DNA of 34,914 nucleotides, from assembly GCA_020721585.1 (NCBI GenBank), contig DYMK01000017.1, positions 1 through 34,914 of the forward strand. Direction: 5' to 3'. Below the pieces are notes generated by a model. That model worked only from the letters and a program-made list of their open reading frames with translations. It did not search any database and was not told the DNA's origin. This DNA comes from Sulfuricurvum sp. GTDB lineage: Bacteria > Campylobacterota > Campylobacteria > Campylobacterales > Sulfurimonadaceae. Position numbers and translations under genes: made by a program. The stretch's first letter is position 1. The number at the start of each line of letters is the position of its first letter. Positions 1 to 7,502 of this stretch are shown in pieces.

Positions 1-405
1 GCTCATGCCAACACAAGCGGAAACGAAGCTCATGCCAACACAAGCGGAAACGAAGCTCATGCCAACACAAGCGGAAACTATGCTCATGCCAACACAAGCG
101 GAAACGAAGCTCATGCCAACACAAGCGGAAACAAAGCTCATGCCAACACAAGCGGAAACGAAGCTCATGCCAACACAAGCGGATACAAAGCTCATGCCAA
201 CACAAGCGGAAACTATGCTCATGCCAACACAAGCGGAAACGAAGCTCATGCCAACACAAGCGGAAACGAAGCTCATGCCAACACAAGCGGAAACTATGCT
301 CATGCCAACACAAGCGGAAACGAAGCTCATGCCAACACAAGCGGATACAAAGCTCATGCCAACACAAGCGGAAACTATGCTCATGCCAACACAAGCGGAA
401 ACGAA
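1..405 (+). repeat. 27-bp tandem repeat tract (15 units)
   Basis: Fifteen contiguous 27-base units, each starting GCTCATGCCAACACAAGC. Units differ only in the last six to eight bases, giving four variants (ending NE, NK, NY or YK at protein level). The variant order NE-YK-NY-NE occurs at units 6-9 and again at 12-15, which suggests block duplication of several units by slippage or recombination. The period is a multiple of three and the tract lacks stops in several frames, so copy number can vary without breaking the gene. Confidence 0.95.
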
Positions 406-603
406 GCAATAGCATGTTCATTAGGCTGCCAATCAAAAGCTAAAGCGGTAAATGGATGGATAGTAATTGTAGATTGGCAATATGATGGAGAAAAATACTT
501 TATCAACAATATTCATTCAGCAAAAGTAGGTAAAAAAATCAAAAATACAACAATCAAGCCTGATACATGGTATTGGTTTGAAGATGGAAAATTAAAAAAG
601 TAA
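1..603 (+). CDS. DUF7666-like repeat protein, C-terminal part (continues from right end of window)
   Basis: The frame is open from base 1 to a TAA at 601-603. It encodes 15 tandem nine-residue units, AHANTSGN followed by E, K or Y (some units GYK), then a unique tail of about 66 residues that ends in WYWFEDGKLKK. No start is present. The same repeat in the same frame closes the right end of the window, so this is the 3' part of the gene that begins at 34270. The regular nine-residue, Gly/Asn/Thr-rich units suggest a beta-solenoid rod between an N-terminal DUF7666-like domain and this C-terminal cap. Function is unknown. Joining the two ends gives at least 27 units; the exact number cannot be known if the assembly collapsed the repeat. 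Confidence 0.75.
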   Translation, partial: AHANTSGNEAHANTSGNEAHANTSGNYAHANTSGNEAHANTSGNKAHANTSGNEAHANTSGYKAHANTSGNYAHANTSGNEAHANTSGNEAHANTSGNYAHANTSGNEAHANTSGYKAHANTSGNYAHANTSGNEAIACSLGCQSKAKAVNGWIVIVDWQYDGEKYFINNIHSAKVGKKIKNTTIKPDTWYWFEDGKLKK

Positions 604-614
604 AGGAGAAAACG

Positions 615-737
615 ATGCCTAAAATATATTGGTTAAACGCTTATGTTAAAGGCGATAAATGCGAAAAAGCGGTTATTTTGAGACACTTGGATAGTCAATA
701 TCCTGCTTCAAATTTAAATATTGAAAGGAAGATTTAA
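615..737 (+). CDS. small hypothetical protein (40 aa)
   Basis: Begins MPKIYWLNAYV after a good ribosome site (AAAGGAG at 602-608) that overlaps the stop of the DUF7666-like gene. Its TAA overlaps the next start (TAATG at 735-739), so it is translationally coupled on both sides. No signal peptide or membrane segment is visible. I do not recognise the family. It sits in the rightward early operon ahead of the recombination genes. Confidence 0.6.
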   Translation: MPKIYWLNAYVKGDKCEKAVILRHLDSQYPASNLNIERKI

Positions 738-958
738 TGCCGTTGGATGATTTTATGGTGGATTATTACCCACAAGGTTACGAGGTTTTAGTTGAGGCGA
801 GTGACCTTCAACAAATGATGCGAATGTTTAACGACTATGAAAAAATCATAGAACAACAGCAGCAGACAATCGACACGCAAAAGGTGTGCATCGAGTTTGT
901 TAAAAGTCAATTAGATGATTTTAGAAACGGAAAAAGAAAAGTAGATCTAAGAGGTTGA
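737..958 (+). CDS. hypothetical coiled-coil protein (73 aa)
   Basis: Starts at the ATG that overlaps the previous stop. The N-terminal 20 residues are acidic and aromatic (DDFMVDYYPQGYEV). The middle (about residues 24-65) is a Gln/Glu-rich helix with four consecutive glutamines, likely a coiled coil. It ends basic (NGKRKVDLRG). No enzyme motif is seen and the family is not recognised. It lies directly upstream of a hairpin and the recET-ssb genes. Confidence 0.65.
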   Translation: MPLDDFMVDYYPQGYEVLVEASDLQQMMRMFNDYEKIIEQQQQTIDTQKVCIEFVKSQLDDFRNGKRKVDLRG

Positions 959-994
959 GTTTTATTAAGCTGGCTCCAATCGTTAATAAAACTC
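957..994. terminator. 12-bp perfect inverted repeat between early genes
   Basis: GAGTTTTATTAA at 957-968 and TTAATAAAACTC at 983-994 are exact reverse complements around a 14-base loop. The stem is AT-rich and is followed by only three T residues. It may be a weak or processing-type terminator or an mRNA-stability hairpin rather than a strong stop, because recE follows 28 bases later with no clear promoter between. Confidence 0.5.
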
Positions 995-1021
995 TTTGAC
1001 ATTATATCAAAAAGGAAAAGA

Positions 1022-1807
1022 ATGACAAACGAAGCGTATCATCAAAGAGATGAAATAAGTTGTAGCCAAATCAAAACGATACTAAAAAATCCATATGAGT
1101 TTTTGGCAAAAGTGAAAAGAGACCCATCAAAGGCTATGGATTTTGGCTCATGCGTTCATAAGTTGGTTTTAGAGCCTGACGAGTTTAATAATGAGTTTGC
1201 AATTATGCCTGACATAGACAAGCGCACAAAAGAAGGGAAAGAGCTTTACGCACAGTTTATGATGCAACACGGAGGTAAAACGCTTTTAAACAATGAGGAC
1301 TATGAAAGGGCGAAATGGTGCTCGCAAATAGCATTAGAAATAGCGGGTACTTTTTTCAAAAATGGGAAAGCAGAACAAAGCTATTTTAGTGAGCTTGACG
1401 GCGTTCCTGTTAGATGCAGACCTGATTATTACATCGAAGATAAAGGCATTATCGTTGATGTAAAGACCACGGCAGACGCATCAAAAGATGGGTTTACAAA
1501 ATCAGTTGCCAACTTTGGATACCACATCCAAAACGCTTTTTATATTGACACTATGAGAAGCTTAGGATTAAAGGCTGATAAGTTTATGTTTGTGGCCATT
1601 GAGACAAAAGAGCCATTTATGATAGGGCTTTATGAGCTTGATGAAACATCAATAGAACACGGACGGAGCCAATATAAAAAGGCTTTAGAGCTTATTAGTA
1701 GTGGGAGAATCAACGAGTTTAAAGCCCCTATTTATAAAGACCAAAACGATTTAACAGTCGTTCAAACACTTACGTTACCAAATTACGTTTATTATCAAGG
1801 AGCATAA
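1022..1807 (+). CDS. RecE-like PD-(D/E)XK exonuclease (DUF3799 family)
   Basis: This 261-residue protein resembles the C-terminal nuclease domain of RecE (exodeoxyribonuclease VIII). The visible signature is GSCVHKLVLEP at residues 42-52, with His46 expected to help bind metal. E118 lies in the conserved helix-strand region, RCRPDYY (D135) is the first metal-binding strand, and IIVDVKTT gives D146 and K148. Such enzymes resect one strand of double-stranded DNA ends to leave a 3' overhang for an annealing protein. The next gene is that partner, RecT, and the two nearly abut. Start ATG follows AAAAGGAAAAG. Expected role: phage genome recombination, circularisation or repair after injection. Confidence 0.88.
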   Translation: MTNEAYHQRDEISCSQIKTILKNPYEFLAKVKRDPSKAMDFGSCVHKLVLEPDEFNNEFAIMPDIDKRTKEGKELYAQFMMQHGGKTLLNNEDYERAKWCSQIALEIAGTFFKNGKAEQSYFSELDGVPVRCRPDYYIEDKGIIVDVKTTADASKDGFTKSVANFGYHIQNAFYIDTMRSLGLKADKFMFVAIETKEPFMIGLYELDETSIEHGRSQYKKALELISSGRINEFKAPIYKDQNDLTVVQTLTLPNYVYYQGA

Positions 1808-1808
1808 A

Positions 1809-2603
1809 TTGAGCGCAATCGTAGAAAGAAAATCACAAATAACAAGGATGATGGAAAGTGGAGAGATTACCAATAGATTAAACTCTCTTTTTTCTGAAAA
1901 CAAGGACAAGGCGAGTAAGTTTAAAGCTACTCTTTTAAACATCGCTTTAGACAATAGCTTAAATGCGTGTACCCCCGCATCAATCGTCAAATCAGCGTTA
2001 ATGGTTGCAGAACTTGGACTGCCACTTGCCAAAGGATTAGGGCAGGCGTACATCGTAAAATACAAACAAGATGCGGAAGCTCAAATCGGCTACAAAGGAT
2101 GGTTAGCACTTGCAGAACGTAATGGAAAAGCAGTCAAAGCAAAGCCTATTTTCAAGTGCGATGAGTTTGAGTTAATTGATAATGGATTTGATGAAACCGT
2201 TGTCTTTAAACCAAATTATGACGAAAGAAAAGAGTTTCAGCCTTCCTGGGTAAAAGATAATTTAAAAGGTGTTTTAGTGGCGATTAAAGACATCAACACG
2301 GGAACAATCAGCAATACATTTGTAAGTGTTGGAAAGCTAAATCAAATAGCAGGAGTTAGCCCATCGGTTAAAAAAGGCAGTTACAGCCCTTATACAGATT
2401 GGGGCTTAGAGATGTTTCAAGGTAAAGCGATCAAATACGTTCTAAGCAAAACAGCGATGAACGAGGACTTAGGGCGAGCGGTTGAAATCGACAATCAAAT
2501 GGATATAAAAGCGATTGAAGATTTAAAAGAGAAAAAAGATGACATTGATTTAAACTCAATGTTTGAAGAAGCTGAAATTATCGAAGAGAAAGAAAATGTT
2601 TAA
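1809..2603 (+). CDS. recT: RecT-family single-strand annealing protein
   Basis: A 264-residue RecT homologue. Family features include [36 protein letters not shown] split around residues 52-86, the [14 protein letters not shown] segment, and [20 protein letters not shown] near residue 200. It starts with TTG, chosen because AAGGAG lies eight bases upstream and no ATG would preserve the conserved N-terminus. The last 25 residues are acidic ([10 protein letters not shown]). It anneals complementary strands exposed by the RecE-like nuclease encoded just upstream. Its 3' end overlaps the ssb start by eight bases, which indicates a recE-recT-ssb recombination operon. Confidence 0.93.
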   Translation: MSAIVERKSQITRMMESGEITNRLNSLFSENKDKASKFKATLLNIALDNSLNACTPASIVKSALMVAELGLPLAKGLGQAYIVKYKQDAEAQIGYKGWLALAERNGKAVKAKPIFKCDEFELIDNGFDETVVFKPNYDERKEFQPSWVKDNLKGVLVAIKDINTGTISNTFVSVGKLNQIAGVSPSVKKGSYSPYTDWGLEMFQGKAIKYVLSKTAMNEDLGRAVEIDNQMDIKAIEDLKEKKDDIDLNSMFEEAEIIEEKENV

Positions 2604-3039
2604 TCGTGTTGTTCTACTTGGAAATCTAACACGTGACATTGAGCTTAGATACCTTCCAAGTGGTAGTGCAGTTGCAACGACTGGAATAGTCACAAACAGA
2701 AGATTTAAAAAGCAAGATGGCTCACAAGGCGAAGAGGTTATGTTTATCGACATAACCTTTTTTGGAAGGTCGGCAGAAATTGCCAATCAATATCTAAGCA
2801 GAGGTAAAAAGCTCCTAGTGGAAGGTCGTTTAAAACTCGACAGTTGGACGGACAATCAAGGGGCTAAACGCTCAAAGCATAGCGTTCACGTTGAAACTAT
2901 GCAGATGATTGACAGTAAGCAATCAGAAGAGCAACCACAACGAAACGCGCCAAAAGTTGAAACATACGATACGCAAGGCAATAAAACAGCCGAGTATGAT
3001 TTTCCTGATATAAATGACGATGAAGCTATACTCTTTTGA
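2596..3039 (+). CDS. ssb: single-stranded DNA-binding protein
   Basis: A 147-residue SSB. The OB fold occupies about residues 1-107 ([19 protein letters not shown], then [16 protein letters not shown] and [12 protein letters not shown]). A Gln/Asn-rich linker follows, then an acidic tip, DDEAILF, that corresponds to the DDDIPF-type tail used to recruit host replication proteins. I start at 2596 because that ATG aligns with the usual SSB N-terminus; the open frame extends 11 codons upstream inside recT without support. The start overlaps the recT stop. It protects single-stranded DNA during phage replication and works with RecT. Confidence 0.93.
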   Translation: MFNRVVLLGNLTRDIELRYLPSGSAVATTGIVTNRRFKKQDGSQGEEVMFIDITFFGRSAEIANQYLSRGKKLLVEGRLKLDSWTDNQGAKRSKHSVHVETMQMIDSKQSEEQPQRNAPKVETYDTQGNKTAEYDFPDINDDEAILF

Positions 3040-3047
3040 GGTGATAA

Positions 3048-3341
3048 ATGAGTGAAAACGAGATGCAAGAGCAAGCAAAGCAAACAGCCAAATATCTCGT
3101 TGCTTTTATGGGAGTTGAACTCAAAAGAATGATGTACCCAGTTGAATTAAAAGGTGACGCACTGGCAGGGCAACTTTTAGGTGTTACAGCAGAGGCAATG
3201 AAGCAACGAAGAGCAAGGGGTGTTTATCGTGACAAATACCACTATTATAAAAAATCTGATAAGATAGTGGTGTGGTTTAGAGATGCCTTGTTAGAAGAAT
3301 GGAGCTACCAAAATGGAAGTAAAGCTTTACTCTCGTCCTAA
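3048..3341 (+). CDS. putative excisionase / winged-helix DNA-binding protein
   Basis: A 97-residue protein with a strong ribosome site (GAGGTGATAA). Residues 40-85 (GQLLGVTAEAMKQRRARGVY, then YYKKSDKIVVWFRDALLEEW) look like a MerR/excisionase-type winged helix: a short HTH followed by a two-stranded wing. Its last 29 bases overlap the integrase start. The combination of small size, basic DNA-binding helix and immediate coupling to int suggests a recombination directionality factor (Xis), but this is mainly a context call. It could instead be a general regulator. Confidence 0.55.
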   Translation: MSENEMQEQAKQTAKYLVAFMGVELKRMMYPVELKGDALAGQLLGVTAEAMKQRRARGVYRDKYHYYKKSDKIVVWFRDALLEEWSYQNGSKALLSS

Positions 3342-4353
3342 CAAGGATGGTAAAAATATTCTTTATGTGGATTACACAGATAAGAAGGGCAAGAGGTTAA
3401 GAAGGTCACTTAACCTCTTGGAAACTAAGGCAAACATCGCGTATGTTTATAGACACATTATACCTGAAATTGAACAAAAGATAAAGTTTGGTGTTGAATT
3501 TCGAGAGTATAAAATGAGTGAATTTACAAGCGCAGTGTTGGATTATACAAAAAAGCATAAGAAGTTAAACACTTACACGGTTTATGAAAAAGGCGTGAGG
3601 CAATTTTTTAAGCACTTTGGGGATGTTAATATCGACTCATTAACACTGAGAGATATGGAGAACTACATCCAAAGGCTTGAAAAAGAGGGTTTAAGCGGTG
3701 CAACGACTAATCTGTATCTAGTGCCTATTAAGTTAGCTTTTAAAGAGGCTATGAGGCATGATGTGATACTAAGAAGCCCTTTAGCACTTGCAAGGAGACC
3801 TAAAACGGTTCATAAAATTAAAAAAGTGTTTAACCTAATGCAGATGCACAACATTCTAAATAATGCAGAAGGGGACCTTAAAACATTCCTCTATTTTGCA
3901 TTTTATACTGGCGCACGTCCAGGGGAAATATCAGCGTTACGGTGGGGCGATTTAGACCAAAAATCAATCTCAATCAATCGAACTGAAATACAGCAGCGCA
4001 AAAGTGAAAACCTACCAAAAAGCGGAAAAGTAAGAAAAATAGCCTTACTTAAACCACTCAAAGAGTACATCGACACACTTAAAAAAGACGATGAAAAGAT
4101 TTTCAGCTACATGTATAAGGTTTATGGTAAGCAGTTTAGAAAGCTTCTTTGTAGACTTGGGTATGAAGATAGAACACTTCACGCCATAAGACACACGTTT
4201 GCAAGTTTGCTTTTAAAAGCCAAAGAAGAGCCAACATTGGTACAATATTTCTTAGGTCATTCATCGCTTGATATGCTAAATAAAGTTTACGCGCATTACA
4301 TTGAGGATGAAAAAGATACCGACAGAATAGGAATATTCTTGGCACAATCTTGA
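3313..4353 (+). CDS. int: tyrosine recombinase / phage integrase
   Basis: A 346-residue tyrosine integrase. The N-terminal 60 residues form an arm-binding-like domain (YSRPNKDGKNILYVDY). Residues 65-160 match the SAM-like core-binding domain, and the catalytic domain follows. Catalytic residues are visible: R202 in YTGARPGEISALRW, H290 and R293 in HAIRHTFASLL, H316 in FLGHSS, and Tyr326 in KVYAHY. It inserts and excises the phage at attP. The gene is the last of the recET-ssb-xis group and is followed by 250 non-coding bases with repeats typical of an attachment region. The TGA stop lies inside the first arm-like repeat. Confidence 0.95.
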   Translation: MEVKLYSRPNKDGKNILYVDYTDKKGKRLRRSLNLLETKANIAYVYRHIIPEIEQKIKFGVEFREYKMSEFTSAVLDYTKKHKKLNTYTVYEKGVRQFFKHFGDVNIDSLTLRDMENYIQRLEKEGLSGATTNLYLVPIKLAFKEAMRHDVILRSPLALARRPKTVHKIKKVFNLMQMHNILNNAEGDLKTFLYFAFYTGARPGEISALRWGDLDQKSISINRTEIQQRKSENLPKSGKVRKIALLKPLKEYIDTLKKDDEKIFSYMYKVYGKQFRKLLCRLGYEDRTLHAIRHTFASLLLKAKEEPTLVQYFLGHSSLDMLNKVYAHYIEDEKDTDRIGIFLAQS

Positions 4354-4603
4354 CACAAAAAAAAGACCATGCTTCACGAACTCCGAAGCAATCGCTCTAA
4401 AGTTGTTAAGGTACATTAACACTTCATTGAAATTATAGGTTTTGATAGAAGTACGATTCTATCGCTCAAATATCGTATTTTAGGCATCTCTAACCACTTT
4501 AAAGATACCTACTTAACACCACTAAAACACCTTTTTAGTGTCACATTTTGGCACAAATCTGGCACACGACACAAATTTACAATCAAAAATCATAGGACTA
4601 ACT
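4339..4603. other. probable attP region with integrase arm-type repeats
   Basis: Non-coding stretch between int and the broken VRR-NUC gene. It begins with TTGGCACAATCTTGACACAA (4339-4358) at the int stop and ends with a related pair, TTGGCACAAATCTGGCACA at 4548-4566 followed by CGACACAAAT. Repeated GGCACA/GACACA hexamers on both sides of about 190 bases are what arm-type integrase sites look like. Between them lie a 7-bp inverted repeat (GATAGAA 4444-4450 / TTCTATC 4457-4463), an 8-bp hairpin (CACTAAAA 4520-4527 / TTTTAGTG 4533-4540) and a short stem, GCTTC 4371-4375 / GAAGC 4385-4389. The crossover core cannot be identified without the bacterial attB site. Confidence 0.55.
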
Positions 4604-4951
4604 ATGCTCAAAACCCACAAAAAAGGTTTAGGGATTAAGGTTAGCGAATCAGACATACAAAATTCAATACTTCAATATCTGAAACTCAAATAAATCTTTC
4701 ATTATCGCCAAAATCAAGCCGCGATAAAAACAGAAAAAACATTCTTTCGTGCTACTTCAATCAATGGCTTGCCTGACATAGTTTGCATTTTAGAAGGTAC
4801 ATACATTGGTTTAGAAGTCAAAACAGCAGTTGGAAGATTAAACGAGAATCAGATTGAAACGCATCGAAAGATAATCAGTGCGGGTGGGTTGGTTTATGTG
4901 GTGAGATCGCTTAATGACGTGAAAGCAATATTTGAAAAGAGTACAAAATGA
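4604..4951 (+). pseudogene. VRR-NUC nuclease interrupted by one in-frame TAA
   Basis: From ATG 4604 the frame reads MLKTHKKGLGIKVSESDIQ and onward to YLKLK, hits TAA at 4691-4693 (codon 30), and continues in the same frame as IFHYRQNQAAIKT to the TGA at 4949-4951. The two halves together form one VRR-NUC domain: the ESDIQ helix, the GLPDIVCIL metal-binding strand and the LEVKTAVGRL strand with the catalytic E-x-K. Only one base separates TAA from AAA (Lys), the residue type expected there. A downstream ATG at 4769 could restart translation but would lack the first helices. VRR-NUC proteins are usually junction or flap nucleases in phage replication blocks. The break may be real decay, a sequencing error or population variation. 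Confidence 0.8.
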
Positions 4952-5286
4952 TGCTATCAAAAAAAGAACAGACACGCAAAAAGAAAATACGTGACGATAA
5001 AAGACTAGAGGTAAAAGAGATGCAAAAGTATCTAAATTGGCTCAAAAAGAACTTTCCAAAGTGCCAAGCACAGCTAAACGGATGTGAACATCAAACAGTC
5101 GAAGCTCATCACGTTTTATTTGTAAGTTTTGGCGCAGACAAGGACGATAGGACATTGCGTTGCGTTTGTAGGGCTTGTCGTCAATGGGCGCACAAAAACA
5201 AGGCGTTAAGTCAAGAGCTTTTTTTACACGTTGCGCGCGAGAATTGGATGAAATACGGCGGAAGTGAGGACATTGATAATGGCTGA
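4948..5286 (+). CDS. HNH-like / zinc-binding nuclease-type protein (112 aa)
   Basis: Starts with ATGATG overlapping the previous stop. The N-terminal 35 residues are highly basic (KKEQTRKKKIRDDKRLE). The core has spaced metal ligands: CQAQLNGC, the EAHH pair, then LRCVCRACRQWAHKN. This resembles the beta-beta-alpha HNH motif, in which the last part is normally CRxCHxWAH. Here the usual His is Arg (CRACRQW), so catalysis may be altered. Its position between the VRR-NUC and replication initiator genes fits a recombination or junction-processing role, as for NinG-like proteins. The family is not certain. Confidence 0.6.
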   Translation: MMLSKKEQTRKKKIRDDKRLEVKEMQKYLNWLKKNFPKCQAQLNGCEHQTVEAHHVLFVSFGADKDDRTLRCVCRACRQWAHKNKALSQELFLHVARENWMKYGGSEDIDNG

Positions 5287-6010
5287 AAGACGAATGATGA
5301 GTAAGAAAATTATACATTCAGACGCATTTTTGGATTTACCTTCAACCACTCAAAATCTTTACTTTCATTTGCTCTTAGAGGCAGACGATGAGGGATTTGT
5401 GAACAGCCCTAAAAAGATACAAAGATTCATCGGTGCTAGTGACATTGATTCACAGCTACTTATTGACAAAAAATTCATCATTTTGTTTGAAAGTGGCGTT
5501 GTTGTGATTAAACATTGGCGGATACACAATTACATTCAAAGTGACCGTTTTAAGCCTACTTCGTACACAGAAGAGCGTTCAAAATTAAGCATAAAAGACA
5601 ACAATGTATACAAAATGTATCCAAATTGTACGCGTAGGATAGGAGAGGATAGGTTAGGTAAGGTTAGTTTAGGAGAGGATAGGTTAGAAGATACTATGTC
5701 GCCTAAAGGCTTGATTACATTTTGCGTTGATGTTGTTTTATACCTAAACAGTAAAGCAAAAACAAATTTTAAAACAGGAATTAAAAAAACAAACTCTTTA
5801 ATTGAAGCGAGAAGAAAAGAGGGATTTACGTTAAATGACTTCAAAAAGGTTATTGATATAAAAACCTCACAATGGCTCAATGATAAAAAGATGAGCGCAT
5901 ATCTAAGACCTGAAACGCTATTTGGTACTAAGTTTGAAGCGTATCTAAACGAGCAACAAATCATAGACGTTGATTGTTGGGCTGATAGTGAGGTGATAGA
6001 TGAGGCGTGA
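5279..6010 (+). CDS. phage replisome organizer / replication initiation protein
   Basis: 243 residues from ATG 5279, chosen for its GAGGA ribosome site and because MAERRMMSKKIIHSDAFLDLP is the conserved start of this family. An N-terminal winged-helix domain (about 1-95: QNLYFHLLLEADDEGFV, then PKKIQRFIGAS) binds DNA. A repetitive linker follows (RIGEDRLGKVSLGEDRLEDT). The C-terminal conserved phage domain (about 140-235) includes LIEARRKEGFTLNDFKKVID, WLNDKKMSAYLRPETLF and GTKFEAYLNEQ. Such proteins open the phage origin and recruit helicase. The start overlaps the HNH-like stop by eight bases. The linker DNA carries iteron-like repeats and is the likely origin. Confidence 0.85.
   Translation: MAERRMMSKKIIHSDAFLDLPSTTQNLYFHLLLEADDEGFVNSPKKIQRFIGASDIDSQLLIDKKFIILFESGVVVIKHWRIHNYIQSDRFKPTSYTEERSKLSIKDNNVYKMYPNCTRRIGEDRLGKVSLGEDRLEDTMSPKGLITFCVDVVLYLNSKAKTNFKTGIKKTNSLIEARRKEGFTLNDFKKVIDIKTSQWLNDKKMSAYLRPETLFGTKFEAYLNEQQIIDVDCWADSEVIDEA
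5603..5687 (+). other. iteron-like repeats within the initiator gene, candidate replication origin
   Basis: TAGGAGAGGATAGGTTAG occurs twice, at 5640-5657 and 5670-5687, exactly 30 bases apart, with a third AGGTTAG between them. Immediately upstream, AATGTAT recurs at 5603 and 5614 with a related ATTGTAC at 5625, about one helical turn apart. The tract is strongly purine-biased on the + strand. Origins located inside the initiator gene are known in lambda (within O) and several other phages. The repeats also simply encode the linker, so the origin role is an inference. Confidence 0.45.
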
Positions 6011-6620
6011 GAAGATAAAAAGCTTATTGCTTATGGTTGGAGCAGATGCGAGCGAATCTACAATCTCAATGGTTGATAGTTTGATAGATTTTGTACCTAC
6101 GCAATACCTAAAGCACTTCACGGAGTACGTTTTAAAAAACTACGATAAACACAAAAAGCAAATCGTAAACATCACAAGCGTATCGCAAGAGTACAAAAAA
6201 AGACTTCAAATAGCGATGATCCGCAAAGGCGAAATGAAATTGCAAACAGTAGAGGAAACAAAAGACTTTCTTTTTGAGTTCTTTAAAGGGCAAGAGATTT
6301 GCAATTGCGTGACTGGCATTTACCTTGATTTTGTGGTTATAGAGCTAAACGAAAAAGAGGAATTTGTTAATAAATACTCTTTTAAAAAGCTTGACAGTTT
6401 GGAAGTATCAGATTTTATTCATTGGTGCTTCTTAAATCAAGAGAGAATAGGCGAAGTTAGACTTTTACAAAGCGAAACCGTTAAAGCTATGATGATTGAA
6501 AATCAAAATAGGATAGAAAAGCTTAGTGTTGAGCTAAAAACGCCTAAAATTTCAACAAATGACACCTCAAACGACCAACGAGTTACCTCAACAGTTCAAA
6601 ACGCTTTAAAGACATTCTAG
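6000..6620 (+). CDS. hypothetical protein in replication operon (206 aa)
   Basis: ATG overlaps the initiator stop by 11 bases and is preceded by GAGGTGATAG. The protein is mostly helical. It has a small N-terminal domain (MVDSLIDFVPTQYLKHFTEYVLKNYDKH), a central mixed region with one pair of cysteines (EICNCVTGIYLDFVVIEL), and a disordered Thr/Asn/Ser-rich tail. No Walker motif is visible, so it is not an evident AAA+ helicase loader although it occupies that place in the operon. Family not recognised. Confidence 0.65.
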   Translation: MRREKIKSLLLMVGADASESTISMVDSLIDFVPTQYLKHFTEYVLKNYDKHKKQIVNITSVSQEYKKRLQIAMIRKGEMKLQTVEETKDFLFEFFKGQEICNCVTGIYLDFVVIELNEKEEFVNKYSFKKLDSLEVSDFIHWCFLNQERIGEVRLLQSETVKAMMIENQNRIEKLSVELKTPKISTNDTSNDQRVTSTVQNALKTF

Positions 6621-6625
6621 CACTC

Positions 6626-6642
6626 GTTTCCATTTTGGAAAC
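6626..6642. other. perfect 7-bp hairpin after replication operon
   Basis: GTTTCCA-TTT-TGGAAAC lies five bases after the stop at 6620. It is not followed by a T run, so it is not a canonical intrinsic terminator. It could be an mRNA 3'-end protection or processing hairpin between the replication genes and the methyltransferase gene. Confidence 0.4.
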
Positions 6643-6700
6643 ACCTCACAAAAAATATCAGTTGTCAAGTTTTTCTTTACAACACAAAAAGGCATAAAGC

Positions 6701-7501
6701 ATGAGCTTATTTGACGAGCCAAAAAACAACATATCAAAAATAAATCTGTTTGTAGATAAGAAAATTAAAACAGAGTTTTACAATGACAATTTTCAAAACT
6801 ACAAAAGATACAACATCAGAAAAGCACAGTTGGTTATAGCTGATATTCCCTACAATCTTGGGATAAACGCCTATGCCTCAAACCCTGTATGGTATGTCGA
6901 TGGTGACAATAAAAACGGAGAAAGCGCAAAAGCAGGAAAAGCGTTTTTTAACACCGACTTTAATTTCAACATTGCCGAATACATGCATTTTTGCTCAAAG
7001 CTACTCATCAAAGAGCCAAAAGAAACAGGCAAAGCACCAGCAATGATTGTTTTTTGTGCGTTTCATCAAATGCAGATGATTATCGACTATGGCAAAAAGC
7101 ACGGATTTAAAAACAGTTACCCCATCTTCTTTATCAAAGACTATTCCGCCCAAGTGCTTAAAGCCAATATGAAGATTGTCGGAGCGACTGAACATGCAGT
7201 GGTTTTATATCGTGAGAAACTTCCAAAATTCAACAACAATGGCGAGATGGTTTTTAACTGGTTTAAGTGGCAACGTGACAGTAAAAACATTCCAAAAATA
7301 CACCCGACGCAAAAGCCTGTGAACGTGATTGCAAACCTTATAAGAATTTTTACAGATGAAGGCGATGTCGTTATAGACCCATGCGCAGGAAGTGCATCAA
7401 CACTTAGGGCGTGTGCTGAATTAAATAGGCACTCATACGGCTTTGAGGTTTCAAAAGAAATCTATCAAAAAGCAAAAAAAGAAATGTTATTAGGAGTTTA
7501 A
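6701..7501 (+). CDS. orphan DNA adenine-N6 / cytosine-N4 methyltransferase, beta-class order
   Basis: 266 residues. Motif IV is ADIPYNLG (47-54), a DIPY variant of DPPY. A target-recognition segment follows, then HPTQKP (201-206) and DPCAGSAST (226-234), the AdoMet-binding FxGxG-type motif I. Having motif IV before motif I is the beta arrangement of N6_N4_Mtase proteins. It transfers a methyl group from S-adenosylmethionine to an amino base in a specific DNA sequence. No restriction partner is adjacent, so it is an orphan enzyme. Likely roles are protecting phage DNA from host restriction or regulating replication or gene expression. Specificity cannot be read from sequence. Confidence 0.9.
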   Translation: MSLFDEPKNNISKINLFVDKKIKTEFYNDNFQNYKRYNIRKAQLVIADIPYNLGINAYASNPVWYVDGDNKNGESAKAGKAFFNTDFNFNIAEYMHFCSKLLIKEPKETGKAPAMIVFCAFHQMQMIIDYGKKHGFKNSYPIFFIKDYSAQVLKANMKIVGATEHAVVLYREKLPKFNNNGEMVFNWFKWQRDSKNIPKIHPTQKPVNVIANLIRIFTDEGDVVIDPCAGSASTLRACAELNRHSYGFEVSKEIYQKAKKEMLLGV

Positions 7502-7502
7502 A

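Noticed and set aside
1-405. CRISPR array
   Set aside because: The 27-base units are directly contiguous with no spacers, and they are in-frame coding repeats.
1-412. Open frame reading MPTQAETKL repeats, and minus-strand frames reading MSFVSACVG or similar at the right end
   Set aside because: They are out-of-frame or antisense shadows of the 27-base repeat. The frame that is continuous with unique domains at both ends encodes AHANTSGNx.
996-1021. TTGACA just before recE as a promoter
   Set aside because: No -10 hexamer at 16-18 bases, and the start codon would fall within the spacer region.
2563-2595. Upstream 11-codon extension of ssb
   Set aside because: It is not part of the SSB fold, and ATG 2596 gives the conserved N-terminus.
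4371-4389. tRNA 3'-end fragment as attP core (GCTTC...GAAGC stem)
   Set aside because: The loop and flanks do not fit a T-arm or acceptor stem, so no tRNA target can be proposed from this window.
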